Shown: positions 1 through 11,896 of the stretch, in pieces
Numbering within the stretch: position 1 is the stretch's first letter
Layout: every line of letters begins with the position of its first letter
From: Protonemura montana
Taxonomy: Eukaryota > Arthropoda > Insecta > Plecoptera > Nemouridae
NCBI GenBank assembly: GCA_947568835.1
Contig: OX387607.1
Span: 15,019,701 to 15,083,700, forward strand
DNA length: 64,000 bases
Direction of reading: 5' to 3'
Notes under the pieces: model-generated
Told to the model about the DNA's origin: nothing
Databases searched by the model: none
The model's input: only the letters and a program-made list of their open reading frames with translations
Position numbers and translations under genes: made by a program

Positions 1-124
1 GGTTAGAGCAACACCCGCGATAGGTGGAGATCAGGGTTCGAGTCCCCGTTTGGGCATCAATATTTGAGAGGGTTGTAGCACGAGTTTGCTCACTCAACGG
101 TAGTAGAGTTCCTAATAATAAAAT
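1..124 (+). repeat. tRNA-like SINE, 5' end cut by window edge
   Basis: The sequence begins within the D-arm (GGTTAGAGCAACACCCGCGA) and continues through the T-arm (GGTTCGAGTCCCCG) and the tail ending CTAATAATAAAAT. It belongs to the same family as the copies near 13.06, 15.7, 17.3, 21.6, 49.2 and 62.2 kb. Confidence 0.7.
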
Positions 125-207
125 GGTCGCTATTAGGTGCGGGTGCAAGCACTTCATGTCACCTGCTGACATTATCTAATAAGCATCGATTTAAATACAA
201 TGTCTTT

Positions 208-400
208 ACAAAAACTATTTGAACTGGGTTTTGAATGCTAAGTAAAGGACAACTAAATTTCCCGACGTTTCGTAACATGTACTAGTTACTTCTTCAAGGG
301 TTAGAGCAGTCCTGACAATTTTCCGATAGCAAAAGAACCACATAAAATTATAAAAATTACCTGGTTCAAGCATTCTAAGTGCATCTTTGATTGCATTTAA
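208..400 (+). repeat. Dispersed repeat A
   Basis: An unnamed AT-rich interspersed repeat with the core CTATTTGAACTGGGTTTTGA, then GAATGCTAAGT, then an ACTTCTTCAAGGG and CGATAGCAAAAGAACC section. Related copies lie at 19770-19835, 22150-22265, 25315-25465 and 27121-27195. No coding capacity was seen, and the class is unknown. Confidence 0.55.
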
Positions 401-731
401 AATTTAAAAGTATAAACATAACCCTTTATTAAGATAAAAAAAAGCATGAAACTTGTTTTATAGGTCTTATCTCTTTAGAGATCAGTTTTAGAGCTTAAAG
501 AATATCTGGTTAATATTCAAGAATAATATTTCAGTAGCCCAAATGCACCAAGAGGCTAATTGAACATTCATATCCTGCATACCAATCTGCATAATAACTC
601 AACTCATATGCTCTAATACATTCCCATCAGTAAAAGGCTAATTAAATATTCATATCTTGCATAATAATCTCCCAGCAATAGAAATAACGCTTGTGACCTT
701 AGCACTGTTTCCAAGCGTAATCTTATCTCAC

Positions 732-2245
732 CTCTCTTTGTTTGCGCTCAACGTCGAGTTTGCTGCTTTCAGCGACTCTTCTCTTCTGCTCTTCCACTTG
801 TCGTTGTTTCTCTTCTTGCTCTTCTTTCTCCCAGAACTTGTCTCTTTCCTTTGAATCAATTTCTTGTTTGGGAATCACCCTTTTGTATGTGGTACCCTGA
901 AAAGATTTAAAATATTAAACTAGAACCAATGTATATAACTAAAGTTTCTAAGATATTTCTTTTCCCAGTGTATGATTTATAATTTTGGGACATCATCTCA
1001 TTTCTCTTGCATGAGAAAAGTTACGATATGAAAGCTCTGAAAAGTTTCAGCAAGCAATAGATTTGAAATATGAGGGTAGAAAAAATATCTTCCTAACTGA
1101 CGATAAAATGATAAAATAAACTTTACCATGGATCGAATATTGTTTGTCAACCAACCTTATCAGGGAACAAACTCCCCAAAAAATATTTAGCTGTTTTGCA
1201 CAGCAGGTATTAGATAACAGTTAAAGTCATATATAGATAAGATAGCATTGATATTGAAGATTCCATAACATGATCAAATATAGGTTTCCAGGTCAGAACA
1301 ATATCAAAGAAATAATTATTATTGGTAAACTAATTTCAAGCTCAATTAAACACAATTCTAACATATGGGTTTCCATCTAGTCAATGGATAGCTTATGAGA
1401 TCTAGGTTTAATACTGATTGAACTACCTACTGCTAATGACCTAAAGTGAATAATCCTAGAAGAGAACTGATGGTATAGTTGTGTTTGACTTACAACTGGA
1501 CCAGCTCCAGTCTCCGATTCAACTCTCTCATTGAATTTGTATGCGGATCCAGATTTGGAAACCTTATCAATGATAATTTGGGTGTCCACTTCCTCTTCAT
1601 TTCGTGCATGCAATGTCACATGAGCACCCTTAAAGAAGTTACCAATGTCTCGAATGTGATTGGCACATGTTCCTTTACGGACAACTGGTGCACCTTCTCC
1701 TTGCTGAAAAAGACCATGGATTGAAAAATTGCCTCACATAATTGTTTAAACTTGCAAGTTTTGTTGTCTTGCACTACTATCAGAAAAACTCACCCAGTTT
1801 ATAAGCACATTCTTTGGTAGACTTGTTTTTGGATCAATCACTCTGCAGAATGCATACATAATTTTGCCACTATTAAAATCATCTACCAGTTCTTCGATAC
1901 CTCCAGCTAAAAGAATTTCACGATAACATAGCGTTAGTAATACCAATAGGCAACCCACCCCAAATGAGTTATTGCATATCAAGTATAATTTATGAATATA
2001 CTTACATCCTTTGCTGACGACTTTCAGATCATTGGTCTGCCCTTCATAACCAAATAGAGCCCTTTAAACAGAAAATAACGTACAAATGTGCGTATTTGTC
2101 AATATTGATCTTCAACCCCTAATGCAAAGATGTATTTTAAGGTTAAGATACATGCCACTTACCAATCAGTTTGTGTTTTGTCGTCCAACACATCTTTCCA
2201 AGCCGCAAGAAGCGGCTCTTTGTACTTGGCTAAATTGACGGACAT
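732..2245 (-). CDS. Dbnl: Drebrin-like protein (Abp1), N-terminal part, truncated by window edge
   Basis: Actin-binding adaptor of the Abp1/drebrin-like family, which links cortical F-actin to endocytosis (family knowledge). Five minus-strand exons join in phase: 2163-2245, 2006-2061, 1794-1906, 1494-1703 and 732-896. All have GT/AG borders. The joined product starts [20 protein letters not shown] and covers the whole ADF-homology domain (about residues 1-135), with the family motifs [29 protein letters not shown] and [19 protein letters not shown] charged coiled-coil segment begins in the last exon ([20 protein letters not shown]). That exon ends at a good donor (GTGAGA, 726-731), and no further exon is visible in 1-725. 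The rest, including the expected C-terminal SH3 domain, must lie off the left edge. It is divergent from UNG. Confidence 0.87.
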
Positions 2246-2505
2246 TTCTTACTAGTTCATGCTAGGTAGAGAAACACTTGCGCTGTAGGACAAAGCCGAT
2301 AATAACTAATCAACGTCCGCGAGCTCTACTAAATGAGCTGTCAAAGCACTATCGCCTCCCACGGCGGCTTCCTTTTTCAAGGTTATTGACCTAGAATTCT
2401 ACTGTCACTGAACACTGAACGCTCAGCTGTGATTGGCACGCACGTGTTTTGCCGCGTAAATCTAGAATGATCTAGTTTTGGTGGAGGAACCTGACATCTT
2501 TGCCT
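2246..2505. promoter_or_regulatory. Shared bidirectional promoter of Dbnl (left) and UNG (right)
   Basis: The two start codons (2245 minus, 2506 or 2587 plus) are only about 260-340 bp apart and point away from each other. The interval is more CpG-rich than its surroundings. It has an inverted CCAAT box (GATTGG, 2431-2436) and an E-box CACGTG (2441-2446). No TATA box is evident, as is usual for housekeeping head-to-head pairs. The promoter role is inferred from layout. Confidence 0.6.
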
Positions 2506-4473
2506 ATGATCTCTTATTGTTTACCTTACCGTTTTGTTTCGAAGAAAAGTTTTACATTTTTTGGAAGTAATAGTGTTGTGACAACCATGCCGGGTAACCT
2601 TAATATAATGTCCTTTTTCAAGCCAGTGGCTTCAAAGAGACCAATCTCTGATGTTGCCGATGGCAAAGAGGATCTGAACGAATCACTAAAGAAAGTTAGT
2701 TCTGATCCGGGGGTCATGCGGAAGATAAAAGATTTGTCTGACAAATATTCTGCATTACACTCAAACATTGGTGAAACATGGTTCTTGGCACTTGAGCCGG
2801 AGTTTGGAAAGGAGTACTTTCAGAAGGTAAATCAATTGGAAAATATATAAAAAAAAATTGGATTAGGTATGCTACCTATTATCAGAGCTATTATATAACC
2901 GTCGATATTACCTGCTTGCCAAAACATGAATAATTTTTACAATGTTCAATTTTTTTCAGTTGAGCAAATTCTTGGCTACGGAAAGGTTAAATGGTACAGT
3001 GTTTCCCCTGGCAGACAAGGTTTGGTCTTGGACTCGATTGTGTCCGATCGCCGAAGTCAAGGTGGTGATTTTGGGACAGGATCCCTATCATGGCCCAAAT
3101 CAAGCTCATGGGTTGAGTTTCAGTGTTCCCAAGGGGGTCTTACCACCACCCAGGTAAAAAAAATACCATTACTAGAGCATCCACTTGTTGCTTACTTCTT
3201 GTTCAGTGTTAATTTTACATTTTTTGTAAAACATTTTCAGTTTGAAGAACATGTACAAGGAGCTGGAGGCTGATATTCCTGGATTCAAATTACCAAACCA
3301 TGGTCATCTAGTTGGTTGGGCTGAGCAAGGTAAAATATTGTGGTCATGCTCACCTGGAAAAAAAAAGGTCCTTTAACCGAGTGTTTTTTATTTTTTGATA
3401 AATTAATTTTCTGACCTCCAATCACTGCAGGACTCAAACCCTAGCTTCTTAATTTTATTTGGCCAAGTGCTCTGATATAACCATTTCAATAGGTAATTCA
3501 ATAATTCAATGTAATAATACTGATACAAACATTTGTTCTGCTTCATAAGGGATCATAGATACAAGGTATACATACTTTCTCATGTTTAAACATTGGGTTG
3601 ACATCCTTCCTGCTCCTGGTAGCACTGTCCCAATGACCACAGTTAAGTCTTGCGTTCTGTTATACCACGAAAATGTCCCTCTTCAAGGAACAATAAACAG
3701 TTAACCAGTTTTTTAAGGATTTAAAATTGTTACACAGCTGACAAAAATAGCTCTGCTTTCAGAATTTAAAGTATTTTATTGTCACTAGTTTTCAAACACC
3801 ATGTACGACTTTAAAAATTTTGCTTTAGGCACAACGTTTTTTCACATCTCACAAAGAATATTTTGTTATTCAAGCTAACTCAAGCTAACCGTCTACGCCC
3901 ATTGAAATATACTGGCATTTTGGTTTCGTTCTGTTAAGTTCTCTTCAAATCTGGCCTTTCTTTTGGGCAGTAAGAGTATTATCTCAATGTGACGATGAAG
4001 GTGCCAACAATGAAAGGTAAATGGTCGTTTAATCGTACCTTCAAAAATAATTTGATGTAATTTCCAGGCGTCCTGCTCCTTAACGCGTGCTTGACTGTTC
4101 GAAGTCATGCTGCCAACTCACATAAAGACCAAGGCTGGGAAACTCTAACCGATTCAGTGATCCGATACATAAGCAATCACTCAAAGGGAGTCGTCTTCCT
4201 CTTATGGGGAGCATACGCTCAAAAGAAGGCTGCTTTCGTCGATTCAGTAAGAAACACACATTTTTATTTTTATGCCTCCTTCACATATTTTTAAATCGTG
4301 GCTCAGCAAACTTTTTTTTCTTTTAAAAGTCGAAGCACCATCTGCTGAAATCAGTGCACCCATCGCCATTATCTGCTCATCGTGGATTTCTCGGGTGCAA
4401 GCACTTTTCGAAATGCAACGAACTTCTCGTGAAACAAGGAAAGAAGCCCGTCGACTGGGCTCATCTGCCTTAG
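2506..4473 (+). CDS. UNG: Uracil-DNA glycosylase (UNG family 1)
   Basis: Base-excision-repair enzyme that removes uracil from DNA. Five exons: 2506-2826, 2960-3153, 3241-3329, 4068-4246 and 4330-4473, all GT/AG and in phase. The product is 308 aa from the first ATG or 281 aa from the ATG at 2587, close to human UNG1/UNG2. The catalytic water-activating loop [13 protein letters not shown], the [17 protein letters not shown] core, and the [11 protein letters not shown] loop with catalytic His and the DNA-intercalating Leu are all intact. The end is VDWAHLP. Just after the 2587 ATG, the segment NIMSFFKP resembles the PCNA-binding PIP box at the start of nuclear UNG2. The 27 residues between the two ATGs have basic and hydroxylated residues and no acids, like a mitochondrial presequence. 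A poly(A) signal AATAAA lies at 4707-4712. Confidence 0.95.
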
Positions 4474-6128
4474 ACTAGATGAAAACATAGAAAAAAGTTC
4501 CTGATGAAAAGCTGATATTCTGTACCGAAATCAAAATACTGTTTTTTGTAACTACTCATGTTAATTTACTACTTCTTATTGAAGAAATGTTGCATTTGTT
4601 GCATAGATATGTTTTACTTTTTTTTTCTAAACTTAATGACTAATTATATTACATAATGATATATAATATAATATGATATTGTTATAATTATATAATTATA
4701 TTTACTAATAAAAATAATTTCTACTTTTGTCACATCTGTTTGGAAATCTTCTGAAATCCTTTCTGAATCTCTTTTTGAAATTTCTAAAAACTTCTGAAAG
4801 TTTCCTTCCTTTCTGAAATTTTTTCTCCGACTGGGCACCCAATTTGGTCAACGTGGCCTGTTGTAGTTAGGATTGCTAACATTGAGTGAAGTAAGTATCG
4901 AGCATTTGACATACAGTATAGTGGACCAGTACCTCGTTTTTAAGATTACTTTAAAGCTTACGAATTGGTTTGCTTGAGGACTTCTGCAAATATCTCACCT
5001 GACTTGTAAAGTATGTTACTCGGGAACCCGGGTGTGTTGAGTTTTCACTGCGCTAGATTTAGTACGAATAGGAGCCATCGTTCTTAAGGGCGTTTGACTC
5101 ACCACGGCTGTGGTATGCGTTACAAGTTTTTCGACCTTTGGCATAATTCCTCAGCTTATTTCTCAGATATTTTGGGATGTTTTGATGGCATGTAGTTTAC
5201 TCCTGGCGAAGAGCACCAAGAGGACACCCGGCATAACGTCCCTTCCGAAGGACGATACAACGCGAACAGCAGGATTCCTCCTCAAATCCATGCTGTCTAG
5301 AGCTTGATAAGCAAGGTGAGAGAAGTTGTACTAACTTCATCCATCCAACCTCTTTCCCAAACAGAACTGGTCATGTGTATGATGGTCACCCATCCAATAC
5401 CTGACTCACCGCAGTGTTGCTGAACTTTCATCCCTCCAACCTCTTTCCCAAACATGTGTATGAAGGTCACCCATCCAATACCTGACCCAGTGCAGTGTTG
5501 CTTAATTTCAGTGATCTCCTGAGAACCGGTGTTTCCAACACGCCAAACCCTTCGAGTAGTTTCGTGAACAAAATTTAAAAACCTTTACCCAGTCTCGTTC
5601 GCCGACAGCTAGTGCCACCTGCACGCGATCATCGAAAGCTCCACGATTTGTATTTTCATTGTTGTCATGGCAACCGGCGCGATGTATTGCACGTGCCCTC
5701 CCGAACCGCTAGCTAGTGTCAGTTTAGTTCTTGCCAGTACGGCGCTAGCTCGAGTAGGAGTTTATTGTCAGACACTCGCAGTGTTATCACGGAACCCCCT
5801 TTTAGGTTCGCGCAGGAAGTCGGAATATTTGCGAGAAGAACCCCACAGAACTGTCATGTGGACGGAAGACATTTGAAATTGAAATTAAAGTGCAGTTTGT
5901 CATCACAGCAACTGTTTTATAACGGTTTTTTTCCAACGACAAGATGTGTGAATAGTTAACCTATAACCGGTGAGTACTGAGCACACAAATTAATAACAAA
6001 ACAATAAAGACAATTACCTAATTATTCTTCTATTATAAAACAACATTTTCGTGTAATGAAATGCATGCTGTACTGTGCGTGAATGCAACACTTGCACTTG
6101 AATAAAAACGACAAACAGGGTAGGGAAT
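4474..6128. other. Intergenic: 5S-SINE plus a possible promoter/5' exon
   Basis: No supported gene. After the UNG 3' end the DNA is AT-rich up to 4850, and a minus-strand 5S-derived SINE occupies 5195-5570. The stretch 5580-5969 is clearly more GC/CpG-rich than its neighbours and ends at a good donor (CCG|GTGAGT, 5969/5970), so it could be a plus-strand 5' exon. The only ORF in it (5667, 69 aa) resembles nothing I know, and no partner exon was found. Confidence 0.4.
5195..5570 (-). repeat. 5S rRNA-derived SINE, two head units
   Basis: Read on the minus strand, it starts GGGTTTGGCGTGTTGGAAAC. Two 5S-like head units follow (C-box match GGTATTGGATGGGTGACC), then the body with CGTCCTTCGGAAGGGACGTT. 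The 3' end is truncated. See the fullest copies at 14680 and 33545 for the layout. Confidence 0.75.
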
Positions 6129-8780
6129 TCATTTTAAATCTAGGTCGTCTAATGATTCCACGTCATCGCATAATTCTTCTTCGACCTCTTCGCAACTCTG
6201 TTTGTTCTGTAAGGCACCTCCTGCTGACCGTTTACCGACAACGTCGCCCTTAACGGCAATGCTGACACCGCAACTGTCAACAAGGAAACAATATCTTTAT
6301 AGTTTACCCGCGTGGTTATAATTTTTTTAATTATTTTTAGCTGTAATATGCATGTGTTAAATGTGATACATTGTCAAATTTTCGTATAAGTCTAGTCATC
6401 GTAATAGTCATAATAATATAATAAGATCATAAAGCATAATCGTCAATGGTATACAATTATTTGATTATTAAAAATTGATTTAGCCATGTCTTAAAATCTA
6501 AAAATTTCTCAACATTTATGAGATCGTCAGGTAGAGAATTAAAAAATTTAAAGGGGTGGACATACCTATTGGTGAACAATGTTGCATTAGATTTGACTAA
6601 CATAGTTTCAGGTACGTACATGCTAGTAAGTGTAAGAATATTGCAAAGTCTTCAACTTCAACAAAGTCCATTAGCAATTCGCATATTTGGCAAAACTATT
6701 ATGTTAGCATCCCGCAAGGATTACCTCAAGAACTTCTCATTACTATGGGTAAATTAACGTTCATTATTAACTCCGAAATGCTTAGTTACTGCATCTGGAT
6801 TTAAGTTCAGGCCGAGTCTAGCTTATAGTAAAATAACTTTAAAAACTATCAACTACAACTACAACTAGTTTTCTTGTATCATGCGTTGGGTCGTGGGACC
6901 TTCTGGAGCCTTTTTAAAATCTTGAAGAAAGATCCTGACCATTAAAATTTGTGTCACAAACGGTTTCGAGACAAAACTATTCGATACTCCAACGAGAAAA
7001 AATAAAATTTCGACCGTTTCAAAACATAAGATTTGGGTCGTTGACCAAATTTCAAAAGATTTCCGTGCCTTCAGTAGAAAACTATAAGTTGGGAAAATGT
7101 TATTAAAATGTGTCATAATATTTAAATGATAAAATGATTAATGGCACATTGAATATTATGTAAATGATGAATTCCTGGACAAACAAGATATTATTTTTAT
7201 AATTGCTAATCTCAGGCAATTGTACTCAATAAAACAGCAATATGAGATAGTAATTATGAAAGAGTTTCGCTTCATTTGGGCTACCAAGGTAGACTTACAC
7301 TGTAGCGACCGCGTCGGTCGTGTCAATTTCCCCTAGCGCTTGCTGAATGGCTATCAGCGTAGGAGCCCTGGGTTTAGTCCTCGTCCTTGCCGTCAACGTC
7401 AGAGGTCGCTGATGTCTCTCAAGCCCGTGGATCGACGGGACGCTCAGGTCCTCGTCGTTCATTCCAACCAAGACAATTTCTGCCGAGGAAGATAGTCTTC
7501 TTATTGATAGCAAGACTGCAGGACCAAGAGGGTCCCGATCATAGCATAGTGGAACAAGGCGTCAGATTATTGACTTTCTGGTTTAATTATTAAAATCGTT
7601 AATAGATGTCGACAGGTGCATCTCGATCGATATCTACAAAGCTCAATGTCACATGTCCCATAAATATTCAATCGCAGTTTAATTTAATTTCTTAATTGTT
7701 TTGAAATGCGCTCTGGTTTGAAAATGTTTGCGACCCTAAAAAGGGTCCAAAGTCTCAAAGTTTCGACCTTTTTAGATGATCATTCTCCTAAAGATGGAGA
7801 ACCGTGGACATTAGGACCCTTTTAGGTCCGAAAAATTCATCAAAGCAGAGCAAAACCGAAAAGCATACCAAAAAACCAAATCACGGCTCTGAGAAACTTC
7901 AATTAAGTGACACCTAATTGGTTGATAAACTTATAAATAAGCAGGGCTTCGCGTAAGAAAGTTAAGTTAAAAAATACTACCGAATAACTATAACCCCATC
8001 TTTGGCGGTTTTGATCTTGCTTTTACTTACGCACAACAGAAAACAGAAAATGATTCGATTAAATGCACGACTTAGATAAGCTTGATTTAAATGGGGAAGA
8101 AGACAGGAAAGGGCAAATTATTTCGGGCGACACTGTCATTCAAAATGTCTATTTCGGGTTGTGTATTTGAAAAGGTTAAAGTATTTTGACATTAGTCAGG
8201 CAGGTGAACTTTCTTGTTAAGATGTAAAAAAAAATAAAGTGTTGGGATTTATCAGTTGAAATGTGGTTGCTCGTAGCAATAAATTTTCAGAAGCGTTCCT
8301 TGGTTGTATTTTGATTTAGATCTGGGTTACAATTTTCGTGGTTGCATCGAATTAGCATGCACGTACGACGGTGGCAGGTCATTATGTACCTATTGTTTAA
8401 AAGCTAACATTCTATGAAGGCAATGCTTTTTTAATCAAAGTTTCGAAAAGAAATTAGATCTAGCATATAACGGGAGAAGCAAACATATTTCTGGTCACGA
8501 ACAGCATGTAATGCACACGAATACGAGAATGCTCGGAAAAGGAAAAACGCTTTTCATCTCAAGAGGTTTTCCGTGACCGTTTCCGACAGATTTTCTGTCA
8601 TTGTACTCTTTATCTACCTGGCTCGTCGTAATCTTCAATGTATTGTCGTCTTCGGAATCGCAGCGCGCGACCCAAATTGCCACACAAAGAACCTGCCCAG
8701 TTACCAAGTCGAGAACCAAACTGCCTCAAACTTAAACAACGTCCTCCCGGCTCAGTGTTTCTCTCAACTGCCTCAGCCAT
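6129..8780 (-). CDS. Unrecognised three-exon gene, 174 aa
   Basis: Minus-strand exons at 8618-8780, 7299-7515 and 6129-6273 join in perfect phase (1/2, then 2/1) with GT/AG borders. They give a 174-aa open frame ending in TGA. The start ATG (8780) has an in-frame TAA upstream. The exons are visibly GC-richer than the flanking introns. The product begins MAEAVERNTEPGGRC, has a basic stretch (GRALRFRRRQYIEDYDEP), then a Ser/Arg/Thr-rich middle (SIRRLSSSAEIVLVGMNDED, then LTLTARTRTKPRAP). It ends in an acidic tail (SCEEVEEELCDDVESLDDLD). There is no signal peptide or membrane span. I do not recognise the family. A basic N-terminus with an acidic C-terminus suggests a soluble adaptor or nuclear protein, but that is a guess. 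Each exon alone is too short to stand out. Confidence 0.6.
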
Positions 8781-10706
8781 AATGAAGCATTTGACAAAAT
8801 ATTATGTAAACGTGACATTTTGACATCTACAAAACATTTTTTCAAGTTCCCACCGCATCTATGATTGTCAAGGTTGAAATTCTTAAGTATGTTTGTAGGG
8901 GACTGTGATTTTTGACCGTTTTATTTATTTTGATTTTTCTCGTGGGGCGAGGTTTTTAAATCTCAAATTTTGTTTACATATTTTGTGTCACAAAAACGGT
9001 ACAATCTTTGGATTTCGACGTCAATTACCTTCGTGTTCTAGCTAAGATACCATTTGAATTTAACGTGTAATCTTTAGAGCGTAGAGAAGCCTCTGATTTA
9101 GTTATAATTCAGTGAATTCCAAGCAATTATTACTTCCCGGATATAAACGAAACTTTGTACAAATTAAACCGCAACATGCCCTACATTCGTGCAAAACGAC
9201 TGCATGCACAATGCGTCAAAAACTTTCGACCGGTTAAAAAAAAAACACCCTTATATCAAAAGTTCATTATGAAAGTAGGGTGACTTCAAACTTCTGAAAA
9301 GAAGCTTTTCAAATTTATTACACCTTTGGCTATGTGAGAGAAAATCGACTAGCGTTAAATCATTGGTGTTTGACGTCGTTATTTTGCCTAGGGGTGAATT
9401 CACAGGCTTGGTCGAATGCCATTCGTGATGAGGGAGAGACAGTATATATTCAGGGCGTATAATTCATCACTTTCATGTGAAAATATAGACGATGGTGTGT
9501 GGTTTAAACCCCCGCCAATAAAACTAGAATCGATAGTGAAAAGACTGGCACATGCCGAGCGGGTACCATGCTATCCCACGTTCCTTTGTCAAACAGACCA
9601 AAAACACGGCATGTCTTTGGTAGGTTAATAACGAATCAGAATTGCTTGGGGTGCCTCTAAAGAATCCGAGACTTTTTCGAGGTGTTTTGAGACGGTGGAG
9701 TCTTATTTCGCACGCGTGGATTGGTTGGAAACGATTCGAAACGGACTGAACATATCTTAGAAACTGTGGGAAACTATCGATTTCGAAACTTTTAACAGTG
9801 GTTGGTTTAATTGTTAATTTCTTCTATTTACTATTGCAAAAAATATAAAAACATATAACAGGTCTTATGGCATTTTAAAGTATTTGAGACATTTAAGACT
9901 TAATACAAAGATCCATGCCAAAACGCCTGTTTTCTTCCTTCTTCATGCTCCTCTGCCAAAACCAACTTCTTCCATAAATCTTTGTCCATCCAACATTCTT
10001 TCTCTTCTATTCCATTAAATTTTCTTCCTCTTTTCTCCATAATTACTTGTACTTTTGTTAAATATGATGAAAAAAATACCTCACCCTTGGTATTTAGGCT
10101 AAAAAACATATAAAAATCCTTCTGAGCCGAAGCAGCGCAAAATTCTGTATTCACTTATCTCTGTTTTCAGTTCTCAAAATGAATCGTGTTGGGGTCATTA
10201 CCATCTCATTTACTAAATACCTAAAATAACAAGCGCAAATAATGAAAGTTAATTTATTTGATCAGAGATTTCGCTGGGGACGTTTGACAACGACCGTTTC
10301 TCTTTTTGTGGTAATGTAGTTACGAACATGGGGGACGGAAAACAAGATAATTATTCAGCGCCATGCACGAATGGTAATTAGGAATCAGGGTTGGAGGAAC
10401 GTTATTCAGAAGGAAGCAATATTTTTGTATGCTAAGTAAATATGATTAATTTGCATGAAGTTAAAAGTGTGAGTTATATGCACCCGGTGCTAGAGCACCT
10501 CGAAGGGAACACGTTCGATTTCGCTAGTTTTTGAACGGATAAGCCGGTGATTAATTTCGAGCTAAAGAATTCTTACATGTTTACGCGGGAACGAAACGAA
10601 TTTGCGGCATTTTCTAAAATGTTTTTGTTTCCCATAACATTGAATTTACTCCTGGTTCTTGACAAACACATTAATTACATCAATTTTTATTTCAGGCTGT
10701 TGAATC
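8781..10706. other. Gene-less stretch
   Basis: AT-rich DNA upstream of the 174-aa gene. A 70-aa ORF at 9416-9628 (plus) looks slightly coding-like but has no splice partner or recognisable motif. Nothing else can be supported. Confidence 0.4.
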
Positions 10707-11896
10707 GGGTGCTTACTCAGGTCTATTGGAGTGGGAGCTTACTCAGGTCTATTGGAGTGAGAGCTTACTCAGGTCTATTGGAGTGGGAGCTTACTCAGGT
10801 CTATTGGACTGGGAGCTTACTCAGGTCTATTGGAGTGGAAGCTTACTCAGGTCTAATGGAGTGGGAGCTTACTCAGGTCTATTGGAGTGGGAGCTTACTC
10901 AGGTCTATTGGAGTGGGTGCTTACTCAGGTCTATTGGAGTGGGAGCTTACTCAGGTCTATTGGAGTGGGTGCTTACTCAGGTCTATTGGAGTGGGTGCTT
11001 ACTCAGGTCTATTGGAGTGGGTGCTTACTCAGGTCTATTGGAGTGGGTGCTTACTCAGGTCTATTGGATTGGGAGCTTACTCAGGTCTATTGGAGTGGGT
11101 GCTTACTCAGGTCTATTGGAGTGGGAGCTTACTCAGGTCTATTGGAGTGGGAGCTTACTCAGGTCTATTGGAGTGGGAGCTTACTCAGGTCTATTGTAGT
11201 GGGAGCTTACTCAGATCTATTGGAGTGGGTGCTTACTCAGGTCTATTGGAGTGGATGCGTACTCAAGTCTATTGGAGTGGGAGCTTACTCAGGTCTATTG
11301 GAGTGGGAGCTTACTCAGGTCTATTGGAGTGGGAGCTTACTCAGGTCTATTGGAGTGGGTGCTTACTCAGGTCTATTGGAGTGGGAGCTTACTCAGGTCT
11401 ATTGGAGTGGGAGCTTACTCATGTCTATTGGAGTGGGAGCTTACTCATGTCTATTGGAGTGGGTGCTTACTCAGATCTATTGGAGTGGGAGCTTACTCAG
11501 GTCTATTGGAGTGGGAGCTTACTTAGGTCTATTGGAGTGGGAGCTTACTCAGGTCTATTGGAGTGAAAGCTTACTCAGGTCTATTGGAGTGGGTGCTTAC
11601 TCAGGTCTATTGGAGTAGGAGCTTACTCAGGTCTATTAGAGTGGGAGCTTACTCAGGTCTATTGGAGTGGGAGCTTACTTAGGTCTATTGGAGTGGGAGC
11701 TTACTCAGGTCTATTGGAGTGAAAGCTTACTCAGGTCTATTGGAGTGGGTGCTTACTCAGGTCTATTGGAGTAGGAGCTTACTCAGGTCTATTAGAGTGG
11801 GAGCTTACTCAGGTCTATTGGAGTGGGAGCATACTCAGGTCTATTGGAGTGGGAGCTTACTCAGGTCTATTGGAGTGGGAGCTTACTCAGGTCTAT
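10707..11896 (+). repeat. 26-bp minisatellite, about 46 copies
   Basis: Tandem array with an exact 26-bp period. Each unit contains GAGCTTACTCAGGTCTATTG followed by GAGTGG. Variants (GGTGC for GGAGC, GTGAAAGC, ACTTAGG) mark a higher-order unit of six monomers: the ACTTAGG variant recurs at 11521 and 11677, and GTGAAAGC at 11563 and 11719, both 156 bp apart. The unit lacks stops in all three plus frames, so long ORFs (up to 339 aa) run through it. They are probably a by-product of this. Confidence 0.95.

Noticed and set aside
10547-11618. Long repeat-encoded ORFs (up to 339 aa) as a repetitive protein gene
   Set aside because: All three plus frames are open simply because the 26-bp unit has no stop in any frame. 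No signal peptide, conserved register or clear start context is seen.
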